Notes: a model not told the origin generated them from the letters alone. Counted from the first letter of the stretch, positions 8,837 to 17,280 are shown. The stretch is 64,000 bases of DNA from Desulfomonile tiedjei (GCA_016212925.1 JACRDF010000006.1:124001-188000), one strand, 5' to 3'. Translations and numbers: made by a program.

Positions 8837-10297
8837 TTGAGCATTAAAGTCCTTGTTATAAACGAACCCTACGTGCCCGGATTCAACCGAACCCAGCGGT
8901 GGGCGGCGCGAACGCGTGGCCGTGTTCTCAGGGCGCCGGACTGGCTGGCATATGCCACGGCGGTACTGGAAGAAGCTCGGTTTAACGTAAAATTGTTCGA
9001 TTTCCCGGCCATGAACTGGGGCAAAGAGGACCTGAAACCACTCTTAAAGGCAGAACGCCCTGACTACGTGGTGCTGGACTCGACCACGCCGTCGATATAC
9101 TCGGACATTGAATGCGCTTCAATTTGCAAGGACGCAGGAGTGGCCGGAGTCATCATGGTGGGGCCCCACGCGTCCGCGGTCCCTGAAGAGACCCTAAAAA
9201 TCGCGGCAGGCGCGGTAGACATTATCTGCATAGGCGAATATGACTACACGGTGCTTGATGCGATAAGGCATTTCGACAAACCCCAGGCGGTGGAGGGGAT
9301 CTGTTTCCTGGAAGACGGAATCCCGAAGCGAAGCGAACCGAGGCCTTTGATACAAAACCTGGACGACCTGCCGTTTCCCGCCTGGCATCATCTCGACTTG
9401 ATGCAGTATTTCGACGGGTCCAAGCTTTATCCTTACATTGATATTTTTTCAGGCCGGGGGTGTCCTCACGGGTGCGTTTTCTGCTTGTGGCCGCAAGTGA
9501 TGCACGGACAAAAGATAAGGCTGCGGTCTCCCGAGCGCGTAGTCGATGAGATCGAACACGACATCAAGGTCTGCCCGCAGGTGGTTCGAGGCGGTGAATT
9601 CTTTTTCGAGGATGACACATTCACTCTGATCAAATCCAATGCGATGGCGATTTGCGAGGAGATATTGCGGAGAGGGCTCAAAATTACGTTTTCTGTCAAC
9701 GCTCGGACAGATACGGCAGATGAAGAGTTGTTCCGGTTGCTCAAGCGCGCGGGTTGTCGCGAATTGTTGGTGGGATTCGAATCAGGCGATGACGACGTGT
9801 TGACTCGTATGCACAAAAGAGAAACAGTGGATCATGCCAGGCGTTTCATGGAGTTGGCGAACAAGACAAGGATAGACGTGCACGGGTGCTTTGTCCTCGG
9901 ATTTCCGGGAGAGACGGAGCAGACCATGGACCGTACCATAAGGTTCGCTCTCAGTCTGGGACTGCACACGGTCCAGTTTTCCGGCGCGGTGCCGTTTCCG
10001 GGCACGCACTATTTTGATTATTGCCGGGAGCAAGGCTGGCTGACCACTGAACAATGGGACGCATGGTTAGACGATGGCGAACAAGCCGCTGTGCTCAACT
10101 GTCCCGGTTTGAGCAGAGAAAGCATAAAGGAAGCTGTAGACCGCGGGCTGAGGAGTTTCTATTTTCGGCCGTCTTACATGCTGAAATTCCTCCTTCAGAC
10201 GCGCAGCCGGTCCGACTTGTACCGCAAGCTTCGGGGCGCGAAGAACTTTCTGTCGTACCTGTGGAACGAAAGGCGTAGCAGGATAAGGGCAGCATAA
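8837..10297 (+). CDS. Radical SAM protein with N-terminal B12-binding-like domain
   Basis: 486 residues, TTG start with AAGGTG upstream. Residues 1-180 form a Rossmann-like region of the cobalamin-binding kind (VLVINEPYVPG, then PDYVVLDSTTPS, then VAGVIMVGPHAS), though no DxHxxG cobalamin-ligand motif is visible. The radical SAM cluster motif C-PHG-C-VF-C lies at about residues 214-221 (GRGCPHGCVFC). Later parts (FEDDTFTLIK, LLVGFESGDDDVLTRMHKRET, VHGCFVLGFPGETEQTM) are typical of the BchE/P-methylase-like group (TIGR04295-like). It sits among glycan genes and may methylate or rearrange a sugar or lipid. Family is secure; reaction unknown. Confidence 0.85.
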   Translation: MSIKVLVINEPYVPGFNRTQRWAARTRGRVLRAPDWLAYATAVLEEARFNVKLFDFPAMNWGKEDLKPLLKAERPDYVVLDSTTPSIYSDIECASICKDAGVAGVIMVGPHASAVPEETLKIAAGAVDIICIGEYDYTVLDAIRHFDKPQAVEGICFLEDGIPKRSEPRPLIQNLDDLPFPAWHHLDLMQYFDGSKLYPYIDIFSGRGCPHGCVFCLWPQVMHGQKIRLRSPERVVDEIEHDIKVCPQVVRGGEFFFEDDTFTLIKSNAMAICEEILRRGLKITFSVNARTDTADEELFRLLKRAGCRELLVGFESGDDDVLTRMHKRETVDHARRFMELANKTRIDVHGCFVLGFPGETEQTMDRTIRFALSLGLHTVQFSGAVPFPGTHYFDYCREQGWLTTEQWDAWLDDGEQAAVLNCPGLSRESIKEAVDRGLRSFYFRPSYMLKFLLQTRSRSDLYRKLRGAKNFLSYLWNERRSRIRAA

Positions 10298-10300
10298 GCA

Positions 10301-11467
10301 ATGGAACCCCCCAGGCCGAGAATATCGGTCGTCATACCTGCCCGTAATTCCAAGGAAACCATTGGAAAATGCCTCGATTCCCTCGCGGCCCTGGACCGCA
10401 ACGACTTTGAAGTAATTATCATCGACGACGGCTCCACTGACGAAACCGCAAAGATCTGTGAATCCCGGGCAGAAGATTCTGGGGAGGCCCTTTTTGTAAA
10501 AAGGGCCTCCCCAGACCCCTCCCCAAAAACTTCTATATCATGTCCGCTGGAAAGCTTCCGCAATGAGCGGAAACCTTCCAGCGGTCGAGATATGGAGTTT
10601 TTTGAAGGGGCTCCGGAGGCAACTTCTTTTCACAAGGAACTTCCCGCCGGATTTTCGTTGAAAGTAATGCGGGTATCGCAAGGCGGACCTTCGAGGGCGA
10701 GGAATGTGGGTGTTGGGGCGGCTAGTGGTAAGTTGGTGGCTTTCACGGACGCGGACTGCATCGTGGACAAGAATTGGTTGACCGAATTGGAGAAAGGGTT
10801 CACCGGACCCGATGTTGCCGGGGTTGGGGGAGATCAGAAAAGCCCGGAAGATGAAACCGAGACAGGGCGGCTCATCCAGGATTTCCTGAAGAGCATCGGC
10901 TTCATGACGGGGTACATAAAGACCGGCAGTCGATTGAAAGAAACCGAACACAACCCCACCTGCAATTCAATGTACCGCAAAAAGGTCCTGGAAGAGGTCG
11001 GTGGATTCGATGAATCGCTGTGGCCGGGAGAAGACGTGGACCTTGATCTTAAGATTCGGCGCCGCGGGTACAAATTGATCTTCAATCCGGAAGCCTGCGT
11101 CGGCCACTACCGGCCCAAAACTTACCGAGATTTTGGGAGGATGATGCGCCGTTACGGCGCGTCCCAATGGTACCTTGTCAAAAAATACGGCTTCTTCCGC
11201 AAGTTACATTTCGTGCCGGTTGCTCTCCTAATCGGACTGGCTGCTTTCATAGGGCTTTTGTCGTGGGACCCTCGCTTCTGGCCCATAATCTTCTTGCCGT
11301 GGCCACTCATGTTCCTATGGTTCTATCTGAAGTCTCGACGGATCGGTAAAAGCCTGCGCTTCCTGTATCTGTTCATCATTACAATGGTAAATTGGAATTG
11401 GGGTTTTTTTCAGGCGGACAGCAGTACGGACAGAAAAGGGCGGCCCAGGATCAAGTGCAGGGGCTAA
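10301..11467 (+). CDS. GT2 glycosyltransferase carrying an in-frame palindromic repeat insertion
   Basis: 388 residues, beginning three bases after the preceding gene. The catalytic domain starts RISVVIPARNSKETIGKCL and has the DDGSTDE nucleotide-binding motif at about residues 48-54, then KLVAFTDADCIV with the DxD metal motif, and GFDESLWPGEDVDLDLKIRRRG further on. Two or three membrane segments lie at the C-terminus. Between about residues 60 and 120 the normal short loop is replaced by a sequence of about 55 residues coded by a dispersed palindromic repeat (see repeat at 10481). The frame stays open across it, so a full-length protein is possible. Whether the enzyme still works with this loop is unknown. 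Confidence 0.85.
   Translation: MEPPRPRISVVIPARNSKETIGKCLDSLAALDRNDFEVIIIDDGSTDETAKICESRAEDSGEALFVKRASPDPSPKTSISCPLESFRNERKPSSGRDMEFFEGAPEATSFHKELPAGFSLKVMRVSQGGPSRARNVGVGAASGKLVAFTDADCIVDKNWLTELEKGFTGPDVAGVGGDQKSPEDETETGRLIQDFLKSIGFMTGYIKTGSRLKETEHNPTCNSMYRKKVLEEVGGFDESLWPGEDVDLDLKIRRRGYKLIFNPEACVGHYRPKTYRDFGRMMRRYGASQWYLVKKYGFFRKLHFVPVALLIGLAAFIGLLSWDPRFWPIIFLPWPLMFLWFYLKSRRIGKSLRFLYLFIITMVNWNWGFFQADSSTDRKGRPRIKCRG
10481..10646 (+). repeat. Dispersed palindromic element, copy A, inside a coding gene
   Basis: It begins with a perfect hairpin (GGGGAGGCCCTTTTT, GT, then its complement) at 10481-10512. A linker CCCCTCCCCAAAAACTT..ATATC follows, then a second hairpin built on TGTCCGCTGG / CCAGCGG at 10541-10584. 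The right flank (GATATGGAGTTTTTTGAAGGGG) is roughly the reverse complement of the linker, so the whole element is one long imperfect palindrome. Related copies lie at 14430-14573 (reverse) and 23322-23400. It is read in frame as part of the glycosyltransferase. Confidence 0.8.
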
Positions 11468-11542
11468 AATGCCTTGCGCGCGACATGAGGTCCATCGGAT
11501 AGAATTTCTCCACAGCCAAGAAGGCGGAGCACGACCGATCCC

Positions 11543-12274
11543 CTATTTCTTCCGAAACATGTAATTGGGATTCCGCATTACGAGTTCGTAATCCGGACTG
11601 AACTTCACCTCGTGAACAACCTTTCGCACGCCTTGAAATGGAGAAAACATCGAGGAGTCGTCAAAGAGTATGAAACCGCCTTTGTCGAGTAATTTATGAA
11701 CATTATCAAAGTCTTGCTTGACAACCGGGTAGTCGTGCCCGCCGTCCACAAAACAAAAACTGATTCCACCACCTAATTGAACAGGGCGTCCGGTAACATC
11801 GTTGAGGACCTTTCGCTCTTGCCAGGCCTCAAAAAAAGGACCAGAAAACATCTCGACGCCGTAAGGCAAGTCCTCCTTGCTGAACGCGCGTGTACTGTTC
11901 ATGTAAGCTTCTCTCATAAAGGCGGCCAGGTCGCGCTCTGTCAACCGGGACCCGGCTATGGTCGAGTCTCCGGAATGTGTGGTCCATTTATCGCAGCAAA
12001 TCAGCGGATTGACGACCTTGTGTCTGGCTTTGTAGTAATTGATGAGGTTAGTTGAAAGACCGCAGAATGAACCGATTTCGACAATCGGGGACTCTGAGGG
12101 CAAATTGCCAATGGCATAATCAAAACAGAACAGGTTCCCGGGATTGAACCATCCTCCGATAACCGAAGACAAAGTTCTGGTGTAGTCATCGGAGATGTCC
12201 CTCCATAGAAGTTTGGAGAAAATCGTTGATCGGGTCAACGAACCCAAACGTTCATGCACAAGCCGCCTAATCAT
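11543..12274 (-). CDS. Class I SAM-dependent methyltransferase (Methyltransf_24-like)
   Basis: About 243 residues from the chosen Met. The SAM-binding motif I is PIVEIGSFCGLST, and later come CFVDGGHDYPVVKQDF and DKGGFILFDD, the acidic loop and post-motif of the Methyltransf_24 group. These enzymes often methylate sugars or act on macrolide and glycan precursors. The open frame extends upstream to 12409, but that would overlap the next gene by about 85 bases and the extra residues are basic and low in structure; the Met at 12274 fits the domain better. It probably decorates the glycan made by the surrounding cluster. Substrate unknown. Confidence 0.75.
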   Translation of the reverse strand: MIRRLVHERLGSLTRSTIFSKLLWRDISDDYTRTLSSVIGGWFNPGNLFCFDYAIGNLPSESPIVEIGSFCGLSTNLINYYKARHKVVNPLICCDKWTTHSGDSTIAGSRLTERDLAAFMREAYMNSTRAFSKEDLPYGVEMFSGPFFEAWQERKVLNDVTGRPVQLGGGISFCFVDGGHDYPVVKQDFDNVHKLLDKGGFILFDDSSMFSPFQGVRKVVHEVKFSPDYELVMRNPNYMFRKK

Positions 12275-12323
12275 TGACGTTGCCCCGACAGGAAGAGATT
12301 CGAGCCATAGCGCAAGTTCGCCT

Positions 12324-13082
12324 TCATTTCGCCCCGAGCGGCCAGCCGCTTTCGGCCATTTTCCATTCTTCGGGTGAATTGACGTTAATGTACTGGTCGC
12401 AGACCTCAAAGAGCTTTACCCTCTCGCCGTCGTCTATCGCGCACTGGATCAGATCGGGTAATTCTTTTTCCCCGCGACTGGGATTAATGGGCGTCAGATC
12501 CAAATAGTCGAAGATCGCGTTTCTGAAAAGGATATTTCCCGTTCCCATGAGTGGATTGAACGGCTTGCGCGGTTTCTCGATGAGCCTGTATATTCGATTG
12601 TCAGGGCCGTAAATCAGGGAATAGGTTCGCTTGATGAGGTTCAAGTCCGACTGGGGATGAACACCGCATACGCAGAAAAGGTCTTCCTCCTTGAAGAGTT
12701 CTAGCATATGTGCATGACGGCCGCCCAGGATGACCTCATCAGCGAGGAAAAGGAAGAAGTCGGTTCCATCAAGATAATTCCGGGCGCTTTCCATTGCGCT
12801 CACCAAACCCCGCAAGTCCTTTTGGATAACGTACGAAATCCTCTTGCCCCTATAACCGGTGCCGAATGAGTTGATAATGCTCTCGGCCCGATAACCGACC
12901 ACGATGACGATCTCGGATACGTCTTCAATAGCGGCTGCATTTTCCAGGCTGTATTCTATGAGGCGCTTGCCGTGAAGGCTCAGCATACACTTGTTCTCCG
13001 TCTCGGAGAGTTCTTCCATACGGCTGCCCCGCCCACCTGCTAAAATCAATGCCTTCAAGTTTCCACCGCCTTGTGAGGACAT
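12324..13082 (-). CDS. Sugar-phosphate nucleotidyltransferase (NTP_transferase family)
   Basis: About 252 residues. The N-terminus has the nucleotide-binding signature LKALILAGGRGSRM followed by a Lys in ENKCMLSLHGKRLIEY, the hallmark of sugar nucleotidyltransferases such as those making NDP-glucose, NDP-mannose or CDP-inositol. FLFLADEVILGG holds the acidic metal site. I chose the Met at 13082 because AGGGG lies eight bases upstream; a GTG at 13106 in the same frame is an alternative. It overlaps no neighbour and lies between a methyltransferase and a GT4, all on the same strand, so the three are probably one transcript. The exact sugar cannot be told. Confidence 0.8.
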   Translation of the reverse strand: MSSQGGGNLKALILAGGRGSRMEELSETENKCMLSLHGKRLIEYSLENAAAIEDVSEIVIVVGYRAESIINSFGTGYRGKRISYVIQKDLRGLVSAMESARNYLDGTDFFLFLADEVILGGRHAHMLELFKEEDLFCVCGVHPQSDLNLIKRTYSLIYGPDNRIYRLIEKPRKPFNPLMGTGNILFRNAIFDYLDLTPINPSRGEKELPDLIQCAIDDGERVKLFEVCDQYINVNSPEEWKMAESGWPLGAK

Positions 13083-13123
13083 AGGGGAAACCCCTTTCTC
13101 ACACAAAAGAATTCGCCTCGTAA

Positions 13124-14404
13124 TTAGCTCTCGTACATACGCCGGGTCTTTTCCCAGATATTCTCGTCATCGCATTTCGCGAGGATTCTTTGACGAGCCC
13201 TCTCGCCCATCGCTTTTGCGCCATCGGGATCACGGAAGACGCAAATGATTCTATCAGCAAAATCCTTAGGGTCCAGCGGATCCGCGAGCCAGCCGTTCAC
13301 TCCATTTTCAATGAATTCCGGAATGCCGCCGGCTCGGCTTATAACAACGGGTTTTGCCATTGACATGGCCTCGATCATCAAAAGAGGCGACATGTTTTCG
13401 TATTGTTCCGGTATGACCACCATTGTTGAGTTCCGAATATATTCCTTTATCACTGCGGGTTGCAAATGTCCCGTGAAGGTCACCCGATCTCTGAATCCAT
13501 TGCTGTCAATGATTTCATTCAACCTCTTCTCGTACGCGTCGCCAAAACGAACCTTCCCTCCGATTGCGATCAGCTTGGCTTGAGGAAACTCTTTCAGCAC
13601 AGGGGGCATTGCCTGAAGAAGTCTGTGGAGGCCCTTTCGCTCATTCAGCCACCCGGCAAACAGTATCGTGTAAGGTTCGGGGTTGCTATCAGATTCCGGG
13701 ATCGATCTGAATTCCATTGGCAAAGTAAGCGGCACTACGTGAATCTTGTCTTTCGCTATGCCGTAGCCTTCGAGCACGGCCCCGGAATGTTCGGACAGAA
13801 CGTGAAATCCGTCTACCATGTACAGGTAATGATCGACAACTCTCCTGCGAAAGGACAGTAGAAAGCGTTGAAAAGCACGAAGTTTTTTCGGCAAGCACTC
13901 AACGCACCACGAGCCGTGGCCTCGAGCACAAAACTGCTTATCAGGGTCTACCAGCATGACAGTGGGACAGAAAAGCCAATAGTCGTAAATGGACACGAAG
14001 ATCTTCTTACCGGCTTCCCTGGCTGCGGAAATGAGGCTCAACGTCATAAACTGGAAATTGTGGAAATGCACTATTTCCGCGTCATTTCTTCGTAGGATTC
14101 TCCGGAAAGCGTTTCGCGCGATGGGGTCGTACTGAAATGAATACCATTTGGCCGCTTCCACGTATTGCTTGAGGAAGGAGGGGACGAAGTCCTCGATTAT
14201 AGGGACGGATTGGAAATCGAATTCGCAGCGGTCCGCTCTGTCGGGTTTTGTGGCCACGATCGACGAGGAATAACCGTGACTGCGCGCCAGCATTGCCGAC
14301 CGAAAACATGCCTGCTCGGCTCCACCTACGTGCGAATGGGTGTCACGGAAATAGTTGGTGACGTGAATGATCCTCAAGTCAAATGCTCGTACGAAAGGAG
14401 GCAA
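13124..14404 (-). CDS. GT4 family glycosyltransferase
   Basis: Up to 426 residues. The N-terminal Rossmann domain starts RIIHVTNYFRDTHSHVGGAE, typical for retaining GT-B enzymes. The C-terminal donor domain has TILFAGWLNERKGLHRLLQA and the GT4 signature segment EQYENMSPLLMIEAMSMAKPVV, with the E-x7-E pattern, then SRAGGIPEFI. Two TTG starts are possible (14404 or 14377); the second would put the first beta strand right at the N-terminus as usual. Neither has a good Shine-Dalgarno. It adds a sugar from an NDP-sugar to a growing glycan. The 5' side abuts a copy of the dispersed palindromic repeat. Confidence 0.88.
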   Translation of the reverse strand: MPPFVRAFDLRIIHVTNYFRDTHSHVGGAEQACFRSAMLARSHGYSSSIVATKPDRADRCEFDFQSVPIIEDFVPSFLKQYVEAAKWYSFQYDPIARNAFRRILRRNDAEIVHFHNFQFMTLSLISAAREAGKKIFVSIYDYWLFCPTVMLVDPDKQFCARGHGSWCVECLPKKLRAFQRFLLSFRRRVVDHYLYMVDGFHVLSEHSGAVLEGYGIAKDKIHVVPLTLPMEFRSIPESDSNPEPYTILFAGWLNERKGLHRLLQAMPPVLKEFPQAKLIAIGGKVRFGDAYEKRLNEIIDSNGFRDRVTFTGHLQPAVIKEYIRNSTMVVIPEQYENMSPLLMIEAMSMAKPVVISRAGGIPEFIENGVNGWLADPLDPKDFADRIICVFRDPDGAKAMGERARQRILAKCDDENIWEKTRRMYES

Positions 14405-14429
14405 ATGAGAAAACTTCTACACGGACAAA

Positions 14430-14573
14430 GGTTTTGCTCCGCTCCTTTAAAGGAATGCCATATCTTGTCCGCTGGACAGGCACCGCTGCAAGCGGAAGCT
14501 GCCCAGCGGACAGGCTATGAAAGTTTTTGGGGAGGGGTGCGGGGAGAGACCTTTTTACAAAAAGGTCCTCCCC
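14430..14573 (-). repeat. Dispersed palindromic element, copy B, intergenic
   Basis: Read on the reverse strand it has the same order as copy A: a GGGGAGGACCTTTTTGT hairpin (14541-14573), the CCCCTCCCCAAAAACTTTCATA linker, a TGTCCGCTGG...CCAGCGGACA hairpin (14466-14512), then a GATATGG flank. It fills the gap between the GT4 gene and the radical SAM/SPASM gene without disrupting either. Confidence 0.8.
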
Positions 14574-14591
14574 GCCATTCCTTTCTCGCCT

Positions 14592-15785
14592 TCATCCTTT
14601 CTCTCCGGAGCGAGCCTTCCGACGTTCATAGTCTCGTATGGAAACGCTTTCCTCCGCGTCCGGATGTTTGAAAATATGGCAGTTCTTGCACACGGGATTG
14701 ACTTTGCCTTGCTTCAGGTTTGCGATGAATTCCCACTTCGCATCGGAATGCCACCACCGTTTGAAATCAACCTCCAGAATGTTCAGGAATGCGTGCTCTT
14801 CTTGATACCGCCGATCATTCGCTTCGTTCAGGGCGCAACATGGTTGAAGATGGCCGGTGACCAATACAAACGGTTCATTCCACTTGGTGCAGGAACTCAT
14901 GGGCTTGTCGCAGGCAACGTTCTCATTTACCACTGAGAATATTCCTCTGTCTCTACAAAGCCTTTCAATCTCCAGCATGCGCGATCGCTCGGGACGCGCA
15001 ACAAGAGCTTCCACCTCCTCAAAAGGCAGCAGGTTGGTCCAATATATGATAGGAACGCTCAAACCGCGCTCTTCTTTGGCAAGGTCCGCTACGAGATCCA
15101 CGTAGTCTTCCATTTCGTCTACGTTGTGCTTGTTAATGATGAAATGGAACCAGAGTTCGGGTATGGGGGACTTCATGACCCTTTTGGCTCGCATCATGGA
15201 TTGCAAGTTGCGGATGACCGTGTCGAAGTCGGAACCTACCCTTATCTTGTTGTACGACTCCTTGTGCGCGGATTCCAAGGATACCCATATTTTGTTGATT
15301 CCCATGCGAATCAGTTCCGTGGATGTGGCCTCGTCCAAAAGATAGAAATGGTCGAAAAACTCGACAAAGCTCCGCTTCTCTTCCTTCAGAAAGCGCAGCA
15401 TCCGCATGTATTCAGGATTGAGGAAGCCGGAGCCTATGCCTGTCATCCCGACCCATCGCAGCCCCGGAAATTGGTCTATGATCCTTTTGAATTCGTCGAA
15501 GCTCATATGGCTGGGCTTTTCGGTCCAATAGGTGTGCTCGCATATTGTGCATTTGAGATTGCACGCTGTGGTGACTTCTATTTCCAGTTGCCGCGGATAC
15601 GGACCGAGCAAAGGAAAGAGCCTGTAAAGAGTGTCCTGGAGAGCTAGTCCCGCATCCCTGGAAAAGAGCGTGGCCCAGATGTAAGAACGAGCGTTGCGCC
15701 AGTCCTTGCGGTCCAGCAGCCAATGGGCCAAATACCTGAGCTTGTATTTGGCCAGGGGTAGTAGTTTTAATCGTCTTGTGTCCAT
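14592..15785 (-). CDS. Radical SAM/SPASM domain protein in the glycan cluster
   Basis: 397 residues. The radical SAM motif CNLKCTIC (C-x3-C-x2-C) lies at about residues 72-79 inside LEIEVTTACNLKCTICEH. The C-terminal SPASM region shows CDKPMSSC, then GHLQPCCALNEAND, and finally CKNCHIFKH, giving at least six cysteines for auxiliary clusters. It matches the group of SPASM proteins found in polysaccharide loci rather than peptide maturases, since no peptide gene lies nearby. It may be a dehydrogenase or epimerase on a sugar or an aminocyclitol, but the reaction is unknown. Same strand as the downstream GT4 and upstream epimerase. Confidence 0.8.
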   Translation of the reverse strand: MDTRRLKLLPLAKYKLRYLAHWLLDRKDWRNARSYIWATLFSRDAGLALQDTLYRLFPLLGPYPRQLEIEVTTACNLKCTICEHTYWTEKPSHMSFDEFKRIIDQFPGLRWVGMTGIGSGFLNPEYMRMLRFLKEEKRSFVEFFDHFYLLDEATSTELIRMGINKIWVSLESAHKESYNKIRVGSDFDTVIRNLQSMMRAKRVMKSPIPELWFHFIINKHNVDEMEDYVDLVADLAKEERGLSVPIIYWTNLLPFEEVEALVARPERSRMLEIERLCRDRGIFSVVNENVACDKPMSSCTKWNEPFVLVTGHLQPCCALNEANDRRYQEEHAFLNILEVDFKRWWHSDAKWEFIANLKQGKVNPVCKNCHIFKHPDAEESVSIRDYERRKARSGEKG

Positions 15786-15844
15786 GTGGGCCGCTAAACC
15801 GATGATTTATTGAGATTCAGACAATCCCGGCGCTGAGATAGGCG

Positions 15845-15872
15845 GTAGAGGCACGGCATGCCGTGCCCCTAC
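15845..15872. repeat. Short perfect-core palindrome (REP-like)
   Basis: A 28-base palindrome, GTAGAGGCACGGCATG then its near complement, between the start of the radical SAM/SPASM gene and the stop of the epimerase gene. This GGCACGGCATGCCGTGCC core is a common extragenic palindrome in bacteria. It may form a transcription-attenuating hairpin. Confidence 0.6.
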
Positions 15873-15930
15873 GCGGGGAGGATCCGTTGCTGCAAAAGAT
15901 GCACGCGATTGCCCAAAACGTTGTCCGTTG

Positions 15931-16962
15931 TCAGCCTGTCGCGAAGAGGTTTCTATTTTGGTTTATCCACTGGATCAGTCTTTCAACGCCCTGTCGTGGA
16001 CGCACCTTGGGTTCCCAGTTCAGAGCGTCCTTTGCTTTGCCAATGTCGCAGACAAAGTACCTAAGATCGCCGTATCTTTCCTGTTCGTGTCTCACTGAGA
16101 CTTCTCGACCACAGCATTCCTTGATGGTCTCGATGCACTCCAACAAGGATATGGCGCAGGGTTCTCCTCCGCCTATGTTGTAGAACCCCGGTTCCTGGGA
16201 TTCATAGAAGGCCTGGAACGCTTCTGCAGCGTCATCCGCGTAAAGTATGTCACGGAGCTGTTTGCCTGTTCCAAAAATGGTGAGCGGCCACCCCAGAACA
16301 GCTCGGATAGAGAAATTCGCCACCCATCCGTGATCTTCTCCCCCGAACTGCCGCGGTCCATAGATTCCGGTGAGCCGAAAGCTGGCTGCCTTGAGCCCGT
16401 AGACCTTGGCATAGGTGCGTACGTAAACGTCTCCTGCCATCTTGGAGGCATGGAGCGGGGACAGATTCCCCTCCATAGTGGGGTGATTCTCGTCGATGGC
16501 GGCTGGTGACCTCACATATCGGGTCTCGCTTTCCGTCAGAGTGTGGTTTATCGCATTGCCGTATATGTGGATAGTGGCGCAAGACGCTATCGGAATCTGG
16601 TGTCTTCGCGCGGCTTCCAGCACATTGAATGTTCCGTAGACGTTTGTGGAGAAATCCAGCCTTGGATCCTCCCAACTGATGGTCATTGCCGGCTGAGCCG
16701 CGGTATGAACGATGTAGTCACAGCCTGTAGAATAGTCCAGAACGGCCTCGGGGTTGCGGATATCTTCCCGCACCATCCGAACTCCCAGGGCCGCGAGCGC
16801 ATTCCAATTGTAGTCTCTTGCCGTATCTGCCGCATAACCGGTGCGCTCCAATTCGTACTTGGTCATGCTGTCCAGACTGACGACCTCAGCGCCTCTTTTG
16901 ACGTAGTATTCGCATACGTTTGAGCCCAAGAAGCCACATCCGCCGGTCACAAGTATCTTCAT
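15931..16962 (-). CDS. NAD-dependent sugar epimerase/dehydratase (CDP-paratose 2-epimerase-like)
   Basis: 343 residues of the extended SDR family. The dinucleotide site GGCGFLGSN lies at residues 7-15, and D31 (VVSLDSMTKYE) indicates NAD. The order of segments (HTAAQPAMTISWEDPRLDFSTNVYGTFNVLEAARR; LTGIYGPRQFGGEDHGW) resembles CDP-paratose 2-epimerases. One oddity: where the family has the catalytic Tyr-x3-Lys (as in SPYGxSK), this protein reads SPLHASK, so the Tyr is replaced by Leu. The Ser/Thr site is present (SCATIHIYG). Either a histidine next to it takes over or the chemistry differs. It probably makes a nucleotide sugar for the neighbouring transferases. Confidence 0.82.
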   Translation of the reverse strand: MKILVTGGCGFLGSNVCEYYVKRGAEVVSLDSMTKYELERTGYAADTARDYNWNALAALGVRMVREDIRNPEAVLDYSTGCDYIVHTAAQPAMTISWEDPRLDFSTNVYGTFNVLEAARRHQIPIASCATIHIYGNAINHTLTESETRYVRSPAAIDENHPTMEGNLSPLHASKMAGDVYVRTYAKVYGLKAASFRLTGIYGPRQFGGEDHGWVANFSIRAVLGWPLTIFGTGKQLRDILYADDAAEAFQAFYESQEPGFYNIGGGEPCAISLLECIETIKECCGREVSVRHEQERYGDLRYFVCDIGKAKDALNWEPKVRPRQGVERLIQWINQNRNLFATG

Positions 16963-17192
16963 GCTTTTTCCTGCACGAACCTACGGGAAATTCGATTACT
17001 GCTCATAATAGTGAAGATTAACGGTCCAACGCTCTTTTGTAAAGCAAGTGTTCACTAGAACGATTGCGACCCGAGAGAATTACGATAGGAGAGAGGCAAA
17101 GAGGGATCCAGGCGTCTCCCCTGCAGCCTCAAAGCACGCACCTCGTAAAACGCGGGAACCCGGTGGACGCGTACAAAGTTGTTCTTGCCAAC
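16963..17192. other. Divergent intergenic region upstream of the TetR gene
   Basis: Between the divergent epimerase and TetR genes; the whole gap runs to 17280. No gene is supported here. The right part carries the TetR promoter and operator described next; the left part shows nothing I recognise. Confidence 0.5.
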
Positions 17193-17223
17193 TGACCATC
17201 GGTCATGATATGACCGTAGGTCA
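17185..17223 (+). promoter_or_regulatory. Autoregulatory promoter and TetR-type operator
   Basis: A 31-base inverted repeat lies at 17193-17223: TGACCATCGGTCAT, spacer GAT minus one base, then ATGACCGTAGGTCA. The two 14-base arms differ only at two central positions. It overlaps a plausible sigma-70 promoter: TTGCCA at 17185-17190 and TATGAC at 17209-17214 with an 18-base spacer. The operator sits between and over these boxes, so a bound dimer would block RNA polymerase. The regulator gene follows 57 bases downstream. Confidence 0.75.
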
Positions 17224-17280
17224 TCACTCAAAGGGCCCGCCTAAACCTAGCAGGGCTTGGTTTCGGAGAAAGCTCATCAT

